Below are positions 35,545-43,682 of a stretch of 64,000 bases of DNA, piece by piece. Within the stretch, counting starts at the first letter, position 1; the number at the start of each line of letters is the position of its first letter. Origin of the DNA: Microbacterium testaceum StLB037 (lineage in GTDB: Bacteria > Actinomycetota > Actinomycetes > Actinomycetales > Microbacteriaceae); assembly GCF_008763945.1 (NCBI RefSeq), contig NZ_VTQH01000001.1, forward strand, positions 1,803,139-1,867,138, in the 5' to 3' direction. The notes below the pieces were generated by a model. It ran no database searches, was not told the DNA's origin, and saw only the letters and a program-made list of their open reading frames with translations. A program made the position numbers and the translations under genes.

Positions 35545-36432
35545 ATGTCCGTCGGACTCCTCGCCGTCGTCGATGACATCCTCAGTGCCGCGATGCGCGC
35601 GAGTGCCAAGACGGCCGGAGTCGTCATCGACGACGCCGCCGTGACCCCGCAGTACGTGCAGGGGCTCACCCCCGCGCGCGAGCTGCCGGTGGTCTGGAAG
35701 ATCGCGCTCGGCAGCATCATCAACAAGTACGTGATCATCATCCCGATCGCGCTGCTGCTCACCGCGTTCGCGCCGTGGGTGCTGCCCTACCTGCTCATCA
35801 TCGGCGGCGGCTTCCTCTGCTTCGAAGGAGCCGAGAAGGTTCTCGAGTGGTTCGGCGTCCACCACTCCGAGGGCGACGCCGACGAGCCGCGCGACGAGAA
35901 GAAGCTCGTCTTGGGGGCCGTCCGTACCGACCTCATCCTCAGCACCGAGATCATGCTGATCGCCCTCTCGAGCCTCGACCCCGATTTCGGCATCTGGATG
36001 ACCCTCGGGGCGCTTTTGATCATCGGGTTGGCCATGACCGTGGTCGTCTACGGCGCGGTCGCGCTCCTCGTCAAGATCGACGACATCGGCCTGCGCTTCA
36101 TGAAGAGCGAATCACGCGGCGTCCGTCGCTTCGGCGCGCGGATCGTGGCGTCCATGCCCGCCGTCTTCCGCGTGATCAGTGTCATCGGCACGGTCGCCAT
36201 GCTGTGGGTCGGTGGGCACCTCGTGCTGCAGAACCTGGCTGACACGCTGTGGTCGGGCCCCTACGACCTCGTCCACGTCGTGACCCACGCGGTCGAGGCC
36301 GCGGGCCCGGTGGTGGAGTGGATCGTCGAGACGGCAATGTCCGCGGTGTTCGGGCTCGCTCTCGGCCTGGTCGTCGTCGGTGTGGTGACGGGCGTCACGC
36401 GGCTCACCGGTCGCAAAGCCGCCGCGCACTGA
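35545..36432 (+). CDS. DUF808 (YedI-like) membrane protein
   Basis: A 295-residue integral membrane protein of the DUF808 family. The start SVGLLAVVDDILSAAMRASAKTAGVVIDDAAVTPQYVQG is diagnostic. Helices follow at YVIIIPIALLLTAFAPWVLPYLLIIGG, TDLILSTEIMLIALSSL, WMTLGALLIIGLAMTVVVYGAVALLV and further C-terminal segments. The family's role is unknown. GGGAGAAG precedes ATG 35545. It is convergent with the flavin reductase gene. Confidence 0.9.
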   Translation: MSVGLLAVVDDILSAAMRASAKTAGVVIDDAAVTPQYVQGLTPARELPVVWKIALGSIINKYVIIIPIALLLTAFAPWVLPYLLIIGGGFLCFEGAEKVLEWFGVHHSEGDADEPRDEKKLVLGAVRTDLILSTEIMLIALSSLDPDFGIWMTLGALLIIGLAMTVVVYGAVALLVKIDDIGLRFMKSESRGVRRFGARIVASMPAVFRVISVIGTVAMLWVGGHLVLQNLADTLWSGPYDLVHVVTHAVEAAGPVVEWIVETAMSAVFGLALGLVVVGVVTGVTRLTGRKAAAH

Positions 36433-36480
36433 GGATCACGTCTCCGCGGGGAACCGCGCCCGGCGCGTGGCCGTGACGCC

Positions 36481-36504
36481 CCTCCTCGCCTCGAGCGAGG
36501 GAGG
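36481..36504. terminator. Short hairpin between convergent genes
   Basis: CCTCCTCGC and GCGAGGGAGG pair with one bulge around CTCGA. Possible bidirectional terminator. Confidence 0.45.
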
Positions 36505-36507
36505 AAC

Positions 36508-37068
36508 TCAGTCGATGCGCGAGTGATCTCCGAGACGGTGCCACGCGCGGTTGTGGTACACCAGCGCCGCGCCCGAGTCGCCCGGCTCGAGGTCGCGTTC
36601 CACGTCGACCTGCAGGGCTTGAGCTGCGATGACCGTCGAGCCGCCGGCATCCATTCTGCTGACGATCCGGCACCGCAGCCAGGCGCGCACGCCGTGATAG
36701 ACGGGCTCACCCGTAGACAGGCGCGACCAGGTGGAGGTGTCGGCGAAGCGGTCGAGACCGCTGGTGGCACCCGCGCGGGCGAGGGAGATGTCTTCGGCGT
36801 CGAGCAGATGGACCACGATGGTGTCGGATGCGATGATCGTCGGGGTCGCCGACGACAGCGCCGACACCGAGAAGATCAACAGGGGCGGGTCGGCGCTCAC
36901 CGATGACACCGACGAGGCGGTCAGGGCGACGGGACCGTTCTCGCCGTACGCGGTGATGACGGCGATGCCGCCGGGGTGACCGCGGAAGGCGCGCTTGAAG
37001 TCGTCCGCCGAGACCGAGGTGCCGATGGCGGGAGTGCCCTCGGGGGCGCTGTGCGGAAGCGAAGTCAT
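36508..37068 (-). CDS. Flavin reductase family protein (FMN-binding)
   Basis: A 186-residue flavin reductase-like protein, a short-chain FMN reductase of the HpaC/two-component monooxygenase type. Segments: DDFKRAFRGHPGGIAVITAYGENGPVALTASSVSSVSADPPLLIFSVS (start of domain), TIVVHLLDAEDISLARAGA and GDSGAALVYHNRAWHRLG. It would supply reduced flavin to an unidentified oxygenase; the luciferase-like enzyme at 18779 is a conceivable but unlinked partner. ATG 37068 has TAGCGT 7 nt upstream, a leaderless start. Confidence 0.88.
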   Translation of the reverse strand: MTSLPHSAPEGTPAIGTSVSADDFKRAFRGHPGGIAVITAYGENGPVALTASSVSSVSADPPLLIFSVSALSSATPTIIASDTIVVHLLDAEDISLARAGATSGLDRFADTSTWSRLSTGEPVYHGVRAWLRCRIVSRMDAGGSTVIAAQALQVDVERDLEPGDSGAALVYHNRAWHRLGDHSRID

Positions 37069-37075
37069 GTCTACG

Positions 37076-37081
37076 ACGCTA
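37076..37081 (-). promoter_or_regulatory. -10 box of leaderless flavin reductase gene
   Basis: TAGCGT on the minus strand, 7 nt before the ATG at 37068. Confidence 0.55.
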
Positions 37082-37212
37082 GGCCGTCCGGGGGTGCCCT
37101 GGCCCCGTCGGCGCAACACGGCGAAACGCTCCCCGCGCTGAGGAGAGTCATAGCCGACCCAGTGTGAGGCTTCACATTTATCAATCCGTGATCTTCCACC
37201 GTCCTGGATTAC

Positions 37213-37243
37213 TTGACAGGACCAGTTCTGTGAGCGCTAACAT
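37213..37243 (+). promoter_or_regulatory. Promoter and LacI operator of the ytf-like operon
   Basis: TTGACA at 37213 (-35) and TAACAT at 37238 (-10, 19-nt spacing). The operator TGTGAGCGCTAACA (37229-37242) overlaps the -10 box, so bound repressor would block polymerase. The same motif recurs at 42108 and 44847. Confidence 0.75.
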
Positions 37244-37315
37244 TCACACACGGCTCACCCGAGGAGCTGCATCACATGACCGGCATGGGAGCCGGCGAAA
37301 CGAGGAGGTTTCACC

Positions 37316-38299
37316 ATGAAGGCGCACAAGATCATCGCGGGCATCGCGCTCGTCGGCGCGATCGCGTTCACGGCCACCGGCTGCGCCGGTGCAGGCGGCG
37401 GCGGCAACGCCGGTGGCGGCAGCGGCGACAAGATCACGGTCGGCTTCGCCCAGACCGGTTCCGAGAGCGGATGGCGCAGCGCCAACACCGAGTCGATGAA
37501 GGAGGCGTTCAGCGAGGCCAACGGCTTCAACCTCGTCTTCAACGCGGCCGACAACAAGCCCGAGGCGCAGATCGCCGCGGTCCGCAGCTTCATCAACCAG
37601 GGTGTCGACGCCATCGTGCTCGCCCCCATCGTGAGCGACGGCTGGGACGACGTCCTGAAGGAGGCGAAGGATGCCAACATCCCCGTGATCCTCGAAGACC
37701 GCACGGTCTCGGCATCCAAGGACCTCTACGCCAGCTGGATCGGCCTCGACTTCAAGAAGGAAGGCGAGACAGCCGGTAAGTGGGCTGCCGAGAACTTCGG
37801 CTCCACGCCCACCAACCTGGTCGTGCTCGAGGGCACCACCGGTTCGTCGGCTGCCACCGACCGCGCCACCGGCTTCAACGACGCGATCAAGGGCACCGAC
37901 ATCAAGGTTCTCGACTCGCAGACCGGTAACTTCACCCGCGCCGACGGCAAGACGGTCATGGAGGGCTTCCTCCAGAAGTACGGCTCGCAGATCAACCTGC
38001 TGTTCGCTCACAACGACGACATGGGCCTCGGTGCCCTCGAGGCGATCAAGGCCGCCGGCCTCAAGCCCGGTACCGACATCAAGATCGTCACCATCGACGC
38101 GGTGAAGGACGGCATGACCGCCCTCTCCAACGGCGAGTTCAACTACATCGTCGAGTGCAACCCGCTCCTCGGTGAGAAGACCGCCGAGGTCGTCAAGAAG
38201 GTCGTGGCCGGCGAGTCCGTCGACAAGAGCTACATCGTCGAGGACCAGGCGTTCGACCAGGAGCAGGCCAAGAAGGTCCTGGACAGCCGCCCCTACTGA
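37316..38299 (+). CDS. ytfQ: CUT2 sugar-binding lipoprotein, YtfQ-like
   Basis: A 327-residue periplasmic-binding-type protein of the ribose/galactofuranose class. The lipoprotein signal ends ATGC, then a Gly-rich linker. The binding domain begins ITVGFAQTGSESGWRSANTESMKEAF, a start typical of YtfQ-like proteins, and contains LLFAHNDDMGLGALEAIKAAGLKPG. Known YtfQ binds galactofuranose, and relatives take arabinose. In this locus a furanose sugar released from arabinogalactan is likely. GAGGAGG precedes ATG 37316. It is the first gene of the operon and is followed by a perfect hairpin that probably keeps its message in excess over the membrane genes. Confidence 0.92.
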   Translation: MKAHKIIAGIALVGAIAFTATGCAGAGGGGNAGGGSGDKITVGFAQTGSESGWRSANTESMKEAFSEANGFNLVFNAADNKPEAQIAAVRSFINQGVDAIVLAPIVSDGWDDVLKEAKDANIPVILEDRTVSASKDLYASWIGLDFKKEGETAGKWAAENFGSTPTNLVVLEGTTGSSAATDRATGFNDAIKGTDIKVLDSQTGNFTRADGKTVMEGFLQKYGSQINLLFAHNDDMGLGALEAIKAAGLKPGTDIKIVTIDAVKDGMTALSNGEFNYIVECNPLLGEKTAEVVKKVVAGESVDKSYIVEDQAFDQEQAKKVLDSRPY

Positions 38300-38356
38300 T
38301 CCAGGCTTTCTCTCCCCGCCGACGGCGCCTCACCCGACGTCCGACGCACCCTCCCC

Positions 38357-38395
38357 GGTGTGCGGGGCCGGTCTCCCCAACCGGCCCCGCACACC
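38357..38395 (+). terminator. Attenuator hairpin after the binding-protein gene
   Basis: A perfect 15-bp stem (GGTGTGCGGGGCCGG with its complement at 38381) and a 9-nt loop, placed between the binding-protein and ATPase genes. No U-tract follows, so partial termination or 3'-end protection of the upstream message is likely. Confidence 0.75.
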
Positions 38396-38422
38396 CCATG
38401 ACTCACCAGAAAGCGGTCGGAC

Positions 38423-40009
38423 ATGACTTCCGAACGTGCTGCCGTCGTCGCCATGCGCGGCATCAGCATCCAATTCCCCGGAGTGAAGGCGCTCGACGGC
38501 GTGGACTTCACCCTCTACGCCGGCGAAGTCCACTCCCTCATGGGAGAGAACGGCGCCGGAAAGTCCACCCTCATCAAGGCCCTGACCGGCGTATACGGCA
38601 TCGACGAAGGCGTCATCCGCGTCGAGGGGGCCGAACGGCAGTTCCGCGCCACCGCCGATGCCCAGGCCGCCGGCATCGCCACCGTCTACCAAGAGGTCAA
38701 CCTCTGCCAGAACCTCACCGTCGGTGAGAACGTCATGCTCGGCAACGAGATCCGTCGTGCCGGCATGGTCGACTGGAAGGCGACGCACGCCGCGGCGGCG
38801 ACTTATCTCGCCGAGCTGGGCGTGCACATCGACACCCGGTCGATCCTCGCCAGCCACTCCATCGCCGTGCAGCAGCTCGTCGCCATCAGCCGCGCGATGG
38901 TCGTCGACACGAAGGTGCTCGTGCTCGACGAGCCCACCTCGAGCCTCGATCGCGGCGAGGTCGAGCAGCTCTTCGGCGTCATCCGCGATCTGCGCGACCG
39001 CGGTGTGGCCATCCTCTTCGTGTCGCACTTCCTCGACCAGATCTACGAGATCTCCGACCGTCTCACGGTGCTGCGCAACGGCACCCTGGTGGGGGAGTAC
39101 CCCGTCGCCGAGCTCGGCCGCGAGCAGCTCGTGGCGAAGATGATCGGCCGCGAGCTGGGTGAGCTGGACGCCATCTCGGCCAGCGCCGAGCGACCGATCG
39201 ACCGCAGCGGCAGCCCGGTGCTGCGCACCCTCTCGCTGGGGCGCAAGAACGCTCTCGAGCCGGTCGACCTCGATGTCTACCCGGGCGAGGTCGTGGGCCT
39301 CGCCGGACTCCTCGGTTCCGGTCGCACCGAGCTCGCCCGTCTGATCGCCGGCGCCGATCGTCCCGACGACGGCACCGTGCAGGTGTCCGGAGCGGCAGCC
39401 CGCACCGGATCACCCCGTCACGCTCTCGACCGCGGTATCGCGTTCTCCTCCGAGGACCGCCGCGCCGAGGGCATCGTCGGCGACCTCACCGTCGCTGAGA
39501 ACATCGTCCTCGGCATCCAGGCGCGCCGCGGGGCTCTGCGCAAGATCAGCGCGGCTGAGAAGCAGGCCGTCGTCGAGGAGTACATCACCGCCCTCGGCGT
39601 GCGGCCGGCCGACCCGAACGCCCTCATCCGCAACCTCTCGGGCGGGAATCAGCAAAAGGTCCTCCTCGCCCGCTGGCTCGCCACGGCCCCCGAGCTGCTC
39701 ATCCTCGACGAACCCACCCGCGGTATCGACGTCGGCGCCAAGGCCGACATCCAGCGCAAGGTCGCCGAACTCGCCGAGAAGGGCCTCGCGGTCATCTTCA
39801 TCTCGTCCGAGCTCGAAGAGGTCCTGCGTCTCGCGCAACGCGTGGCCGTTCTGCGCGACCGTCGTAAGATCGGCGAACTGGCCACCCGCGACGTCGACCT
39901 CGACGCTCTCGTGGCCTACATCGCCGAGGGGCAACCCGAGTCGGCGACCTCCGCAACGCCGCACACCGCACCCGAGACACTGTCGTCCGATCGGGAGAAG
40001 ATCGCATGA
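38423..40009 (+). CDS. ytfR: CUT2 ABC transporter ATPase, YtfR-like
   Basis: A 528-residue tandem ATPase that powers sugar import. NBD1 shows the intact Walker A GENGAGKSTLIKALTG, then IATVYQEVNLCQNLTV and VLVLDEPTSSLDRGEVEQL. NBD2 has the degenerate P-loop GLLGSGRTELARLIAG and the intact signature and Walker B LSGGNQQKVLLARWLA, LLILDEPTRGIDVG, as usual for the CUT2 class. It overlaps the next permease gene by 4 nt. Its closest neighbour by family is the ATPase at 42147, so the locus encodes two such ATPases. Confidence 0.94.
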   Translation: MTSERAAVVAMRGISIQFPGVKALDGVDFTLYAGEVHSLMGENGAGKSTLIKALTGVYGIDEGVIRVEGAERQFRATADAQAAGIATVYQEVNLCQNLTVGENVMLGNEIRRAGMVDWKATHAAAATYLAELGVHIDTRSILASHSIAVQQLVAISRAMVVDTKVLVLDEPTSSLDRGEVEQLFGVIRDLRDRGVAILFVSHFLDQIYEISDRLTVLRNGTLVGEYPVAELGREQLVAKMIGRELGELDAISASAERPIDRSGSPVLRTLSLGRKNALEPVDLDVYPGEVVGLAGLLGSGRTELARLIAGADRPDDGTVQVSGAAARTGSPRHALDRGIAFSSEDRRAEGIVGDLTVAENIVLGIQARRGALRKISAAEKQAVVEEYITALGVRPADPNALIRNLSGGNQQKVLLARWLATAPELLILDEPTRGIDVGAKADIQRKVAELAEKGLAVIFISSELEEVLRLAQRVAVLRDRRKIGELATRDVDLDALVAYIAEGQPESATSATPHTAPETLSSDREKIA

Positions 40010-41049
40010 AGAAATTCCTCACCCACCGCCTCGTGTGGCCGATCGCGGCACTGCTCGCGCTCATCGCCGTCAACACGATCTCGCGGCCGTCCTTCCTCAG
40101 CATCACCATGCAGAACGGTCAGTTCTACGGGTCTCTGATCGACATCCTGCGCAACAGTGCGCCGCTCATGCTCGTCGCCCTCGGCATGACGCTGGTCATC
40201 GCGACCCGCGGCATCGACCTCTCGGTGGGCGCGATCATGGCGGTCTCGGGCGCCGTCGCCCTGACCGTCATCGAGGCATCGCCCGACCCCGGCAACCTCG
40301 GGGTCGTCTTCACCGCGATCGCCGCCGCCGTGGGCGTCGCGCTGATCCTCGGAGTCTGGAACGGCTTCCTCGTCTCGGTCCTCGGCATCCAACCGATCAT
40401 CGCGACGCTGGTGCTCATGCTCGCCGGACGCGGTGTGGCGCTGCTCATCACGGGCGGTTTCATCACCACGATCAACAGCGACCCGTACAAGTTCATCGCC
40501 GGCGGGTACGTCCTGGGTCTTCCCTTCGCGTTCTTCGTCGCGATCTTCGCGGTGATCGTCGTCGGCGTGCTCGAGCGGCGCACGGCCCTCGGCATGCTGA
40601 CCGAGGCCGTGGGCATCAACCCCGAGGCCAGCCGTCTGGCGGGTGTCCGCTCCCGTGGCATCATCTGGGGCGCGTACATCGCCAGCGGCGCCCTCGCGGG
40701 TATCGCGGGCATCCTCTACAGCTCGAACATCATGGCCGCCGACGCCAACGCCGCCGGCCTCTACATCGAACTGGATGCCATCCTCGCGGTCGTTCTGGGC
40801 GGTACCTCGCTCGCGGGCGGGAAGTTCAGCCTCGCGGGAACCGTCGTGGGCGTCTTCACCATCCAGACGCTGAAGAGCACGATCACCTTCCTCGGTGTCC
40901 CGCCCGCTGTCAGCCCGGTGTTCATGGCCGCGGCCGTGCTCATCGTGGTGCTGCTGCAGTCGCGTCGATTCCGCGCGTACTTCCACACGGCCGGGCGCAG
41001 CGCGCTTCGACCGCTCACCCGACGTCCTGACGCAAAGGTGCTGTCCTGA
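40006..41049 (+). CDS. ytfT: CUT2 ABC transporter permease, YtfT-like
   Basis: A 347-residue permease of the ribose-transport class with about eight or more helices. Family segments are LRNSAPLMLVALGMTLVIATRGIDLSVGAIMAVSGAVAL, GIQPIIATLVLMLAGRGVALLI, AGIAGILYSSNIMAADANAAG and LDAILAVVLGGTSLAGGKFSLAGTVVG. It pairs with the YjfF-like subunit encoded next, with TGATG overlap, and with the ATPase upstream. Confidence 0.93.
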   Translation: MKKFLTHRLVWPIAALLALIAVNTISRPSFLSITMQNGQFYGSLIDILRNSAPLMLVALGMTLVIATRGIDLSVGAIMAVSGAVALTVIEASPDPGNLGVVFTAIAAAVGVALILGVWNGFLVSVLGIQPIIATLVLMLAGRGVALLITGGFITTINSDPYKFIAGGYVLGLPFAFFVAIFAVIVVGVLERRTALGMLTEAVGINPEASRLAGVRSRGIIWGAYIASGALAGIAGILYSSNIMAADANAAGLYIELDAILAVVLGGTSLAGGKFSLAGTVVGVFTIQTLKSTITFLGVPPAVSPVFMAAAVLIVVLLQSRRFRAYFHTAGRSALRPLTRRPDAKVLS

Positions 41050-42068
41050 TGGCCACTCTCACCGAAGAACGACGCACGTCGTCGTCGTCCGCGGTCTCGT
41101 ACCGCCGCTTTCTCAGCCGCCACATCTCGTGGGTGCCGGTGTTCGCCGCGGTCATCATCCTCGTCGTGATGATCGCGGGGGCCATGTGGTACTTCCCGAA
41201 CTTCCAGCTGAACCGCATCCTCTCGTCGATCCTGCTCGACAACGCCTACCTCCTGGTGCTGGCGGTCGGCATGACCTTCGTCATCCTCACCGGGGGCATC
41301 GACCTCTCGGTCGGTGCCGTGATGGCCTTCACCGGAATCCTCTGCGCGAAGATGCTCGGCGACGGGGTCCCCGTCGCGGTGGCCATCCCCACGATGGTGA
41401 TCATCGGTGCGGCGATCGGCCTGCTGATCGGCGTCCTGGTGCAGTTCTTCGACGTCCAGCCGTTCATCGCCTCGCTGATCGGCATGTTCCTCGCCCGCGG
41501 CCTGGCCTTCGTCGTCAGCCTCGAGTCGATCAAGGTCGACAACGAGGGGCTGCTGTGGTTGCAGTCGACGCGCTTCTCGTTCGCGGGGTGGTACATCACC
41601 CCGACGGGCATCATCGCGCTGCTGACCGTCGCACTGGCGGCCTTCGTCCTGCGCTACACGCGCTTCGGCCGCACGGTCTACGCGCTCGGCGGCAACGAGC
41701 AGTCGGCTCGCCTGATGGGTCTTCCCGTCGTCCGCGCCAAGTTGTCGGTGTACGTCATCAGCGGCGTGTGCGCGGGCCTGGCGGGGATCGTCCTGACGGC
41801 CTACTCCGGTGCCGGATACCCGCTGAACGGTGTGGGCACCGAGCTCGACACGATCGCCGCGGTCGTTATCGGCGGCACGCTCCTGACCGGTGGGAGCGGG
41901 TTCGTCCTCGGTTCGATGATCGGCGTCTTCGTCTACGGTCTGATCCGCACGATCATCTCCTTCTCGGGTGCCGAGCAGTCGTGGACGCGCATCACCGTCG
42001 GTGCTCTTCTGCTGCTCTTCGTGGTCGTCCAGCGGGTCATCGTGTCGCGCTCCGCCCTCAGTCGCTGA
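41049..42068 (+). CDS. yjfF: CUT2 ABC transporter permease, YjfF-like
   Basis: A 339-residue permease, second membrane subunit of the furanose-type transporter. Segments: ILLDNAYLLVLAVGMTFVILTGGIDLSVGAVMAFTGIL, FDVQPFIASLIGMFLARGLAFVV, RYTRFGRTVYALGGNEQSARLMGLPV and LDTIAAVVIGGTLLTGGSGFVLGSMIGVFVYGLI. The start overlaps the YtfT-like stop by one base. It is the last gene of the first transcription unit. A separate operator-like site lies 40 bp downstream, before the second ATPase gene. Confidence 0.93.
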   Translation: MATLTEERRTSSSSAVSYRRFLSRHISWVPVFAAVIILVVMIAGAMWYFPNFQLNRILSSILLDNAYLLVLAVGMTFVILTGGIDLSVGAVMAFTGILCAKMLGDGVPVAVAIPTMVIIGAAIGLLIGVLVQFFDVQPFIASLIGMFLARGLAFVVSLESIKVDNEGLLWLQSTRFSFAGWYITPTGIIALLTVALAAFVLRYTRFGRTVYALGGNEQSARLMGLPVVRAKLSVYVISGVCAGLAGIVLTAYSGAGYPLNGVGTELDTIAAVVIGGTLLTGGSGFVLGSMIGVFVYGLIRTIISFSGAEQSWTRITVGALLLLFVVVQRVIVSRSALSR

Positions 42069-42107
42069 GGTTCGCATCCGCGTCGATGCGGAACACGCTC
42101 AACGCGG

Positions 42108-42121
42108 TGTTAGCGCTCCCG
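42108..42121 (+). promoter_or_regulatory. Half-conserved LacI operator before the second ATPase gene
   Basis: TGTTAGCGCTCCCG matches the inverse of TGTGAGCGCTAACA (TGTTAGCGCTCACA) in its first 11 of 14 positions. It lies 26 bp before the ATG at 42147 and would overlap the promoter of the ATPase/LacI unit. Confidence 0.55.
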
Positions 42122-42146
42122 CTCCGACGCGGGCATGATTGACCCC

Positions 42147-43682
42147 ATGCTCAGCGCCGTCGCCCCGCCCCTCCTCGAGGTGCGCGGGGCGTCGGTGCGT
42201 TTCGGGGTCGAATCGGCGCTCTCCGGCGTCGACTTCCGGTTGCGAGCGGGCGAAGTGCACTCGCTCATGGGCGAAAACGGCGCCGGCAAGTCGACGCTGA
42301 TCAAGGCGATCACCGGCGCCCTCCGTCTCGACAGAGGCGAGATCCTGCTGGAGGGGTCTGCGGTGCGGCTGTCGTCTCCCGCCGAGGCGCAGGCGGCCGG
42401 CATCTCCACCGTCTACCAGGAGATCGACCTCCTGCCCAACCTCACCGTGGCCGAGAACATCTCGCTCGGCCGTGAGCCCCGGAAGTGGGGCATGATCGAC
42501 CGCGCCGAGATGCGTCGCCGCGCGAGCTCCGCCCTGGAATCACTGGGCGTGGACGTCGACCCGGCCTCGATCCTGTCGTCGCACCCCCTCGCGATCCAGC
42601 AGCTCGTCGCTATCGCGCGCGCCGTCTCGGTCGATGTCAAGGTGCTCGTCCTCGACGAGCCGACATCGAGCCTCGACGCCGACGAAGTCGCCGAACTCTT
42701 CCGGGTCATCCGCGAGCTGAAGGATGCCGGCATCGCGGTGGTGTTCGTCTCGCACTTCCTCGACCAGGTGTACGAGATCTGCGATCGCGTCACGGTCCTT
42801 CGCGGGGGCCACCTCGTCGGCGAATACGCCACGCGCGAGCTGTTGCGCATCGATCTCGTCGAGAAGATGCTCGGTGCGGCGGCGGGCGCCCTCGCCCCCC
42901 TCGGCCAGCGCACTATCGACGACCACGAGGCCCCCGCCGTCGTCAGCGCGCGCGGCCTCACCGCGGGTCCCCGACTGCGCGAAGCCGACATCGATCTCGC
43001 CGAGGGTGAGGTGATCGGCGTTGCGGGGCTCCTCGGTTCCGGGCGCAGCGAGCTCGCCCGGGCCCTGACCGGGGTCGACCGGCCGGGATCGGGCGAGGTC
43101 TTCATCGACGGCGCCCCGGTGCGCCTCGGCTCGCCGCGTGACGCCATGAGCCGACGGATCGCCTACTCGTCCGAGAACCGGCGGACGGAGGGCGTCATCG
43201 GCGACCTCAGCGTGCTCGACAACATCAGCCTCGCGCTGCAGGCGCAACGCGGCGTCCTCCGTCGCATGAGCACGGCTCGCCGCCGGGAACTCGCTCACAG
43301 CTGGGTCGAAGCCCTGCACATCCGCCCCGCCGACATCGATCGCCCCGTCTCGACCCTGTCGGGCGGGAATCAGCAGAAGGTGCTGCTCGCGCGACTGCTC
43401 GCCCTCTCTCCTCGGGTGATCGTCCTCGACGAACCCACGCGCGGGATCGACGTCGGCGCCAAGGCCGAGATCCAGCGCCTCGTGGGCGAGTTGTCCGACA
43501 ACGGGCTCTCGATCATCTACATCTCGGCCGAACTCGACGAGGTCCTCCGCGTGGCGCACCTGGTCGCGGTGATGCGCGACGGCGTCCTCGCGCAGATCGT
43601 CCCCGCCGTCGATCTGACGGCCGACGCCCTCCTGGCTCTCGTGGCCAAGCCCGAGAGTCCCGGTGAGGCGGCCCATGCCTGA
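42147..43682 (+). CDS. Second CUT2 sugar ABC transporter ATPase
   Basis: A 511-residue tandem ATPase of the same class as the 38423 protein. NBD1: GENGAGKSTLIKAITG, STVYQEIDLLPNLTV, VLVLDEPTSSLDADEVAEL. NBD2: GLLGSGRSELARALTG, LSGGNQQKVLLARLLAL, IVLDEPTRGIDVG. It has no permease or binding protein of its own here, so it may replace or supplement the first ATPase with the same permeases. ATG 42147 has CATGAT 7 nt upstream, a weak -10 box. It overlaps the LacI gene by 8 nt, so ATPase and regulator are co-expressed. Confidence 0.92.
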   Translation: MLSAVAPPLLEVRGASVRFGVESALSGVDFRLRAGEVHSLMGENGAGKSTLIKAITGALRLDRGEILLEGSAVRLSSPAEAQAAGISTVYQEIDLLPNLTVAENISLGREPRKWGMIDRAEMRRRASSALESLGVDVDPASILSSHPLAIQQLVAIARAVSVDVKVLVLDEPTSSLDADEVAELFRVIRELKDAGIAVVFVSHFLDQVYEICDRVTVLRGGHLVGEYATRELLRIDLVEKMLGAAAGALAPLGQRTIDDHEAPAVVSARGLTAGPRLREADIDLAEGEVIGVAGLLGSGRSELARALTGVDRPGSGEVFIDGAPVRLGSPRDAMSRRIAYSSENRRTEGVIGDLSVLDNISLALQAQRGVLRRMSTARRRELAHSWVEALHIRPADIDRPVSTLSGGNQQKVLLARLLALSPRVIVLDEPTRGIDVGAKAEIQRLVGELSDNGLSIIYISAELDEVLRVAHLVAVMRDGVLAQIVPAVDLTADALLALVAKPESPGEAAHA

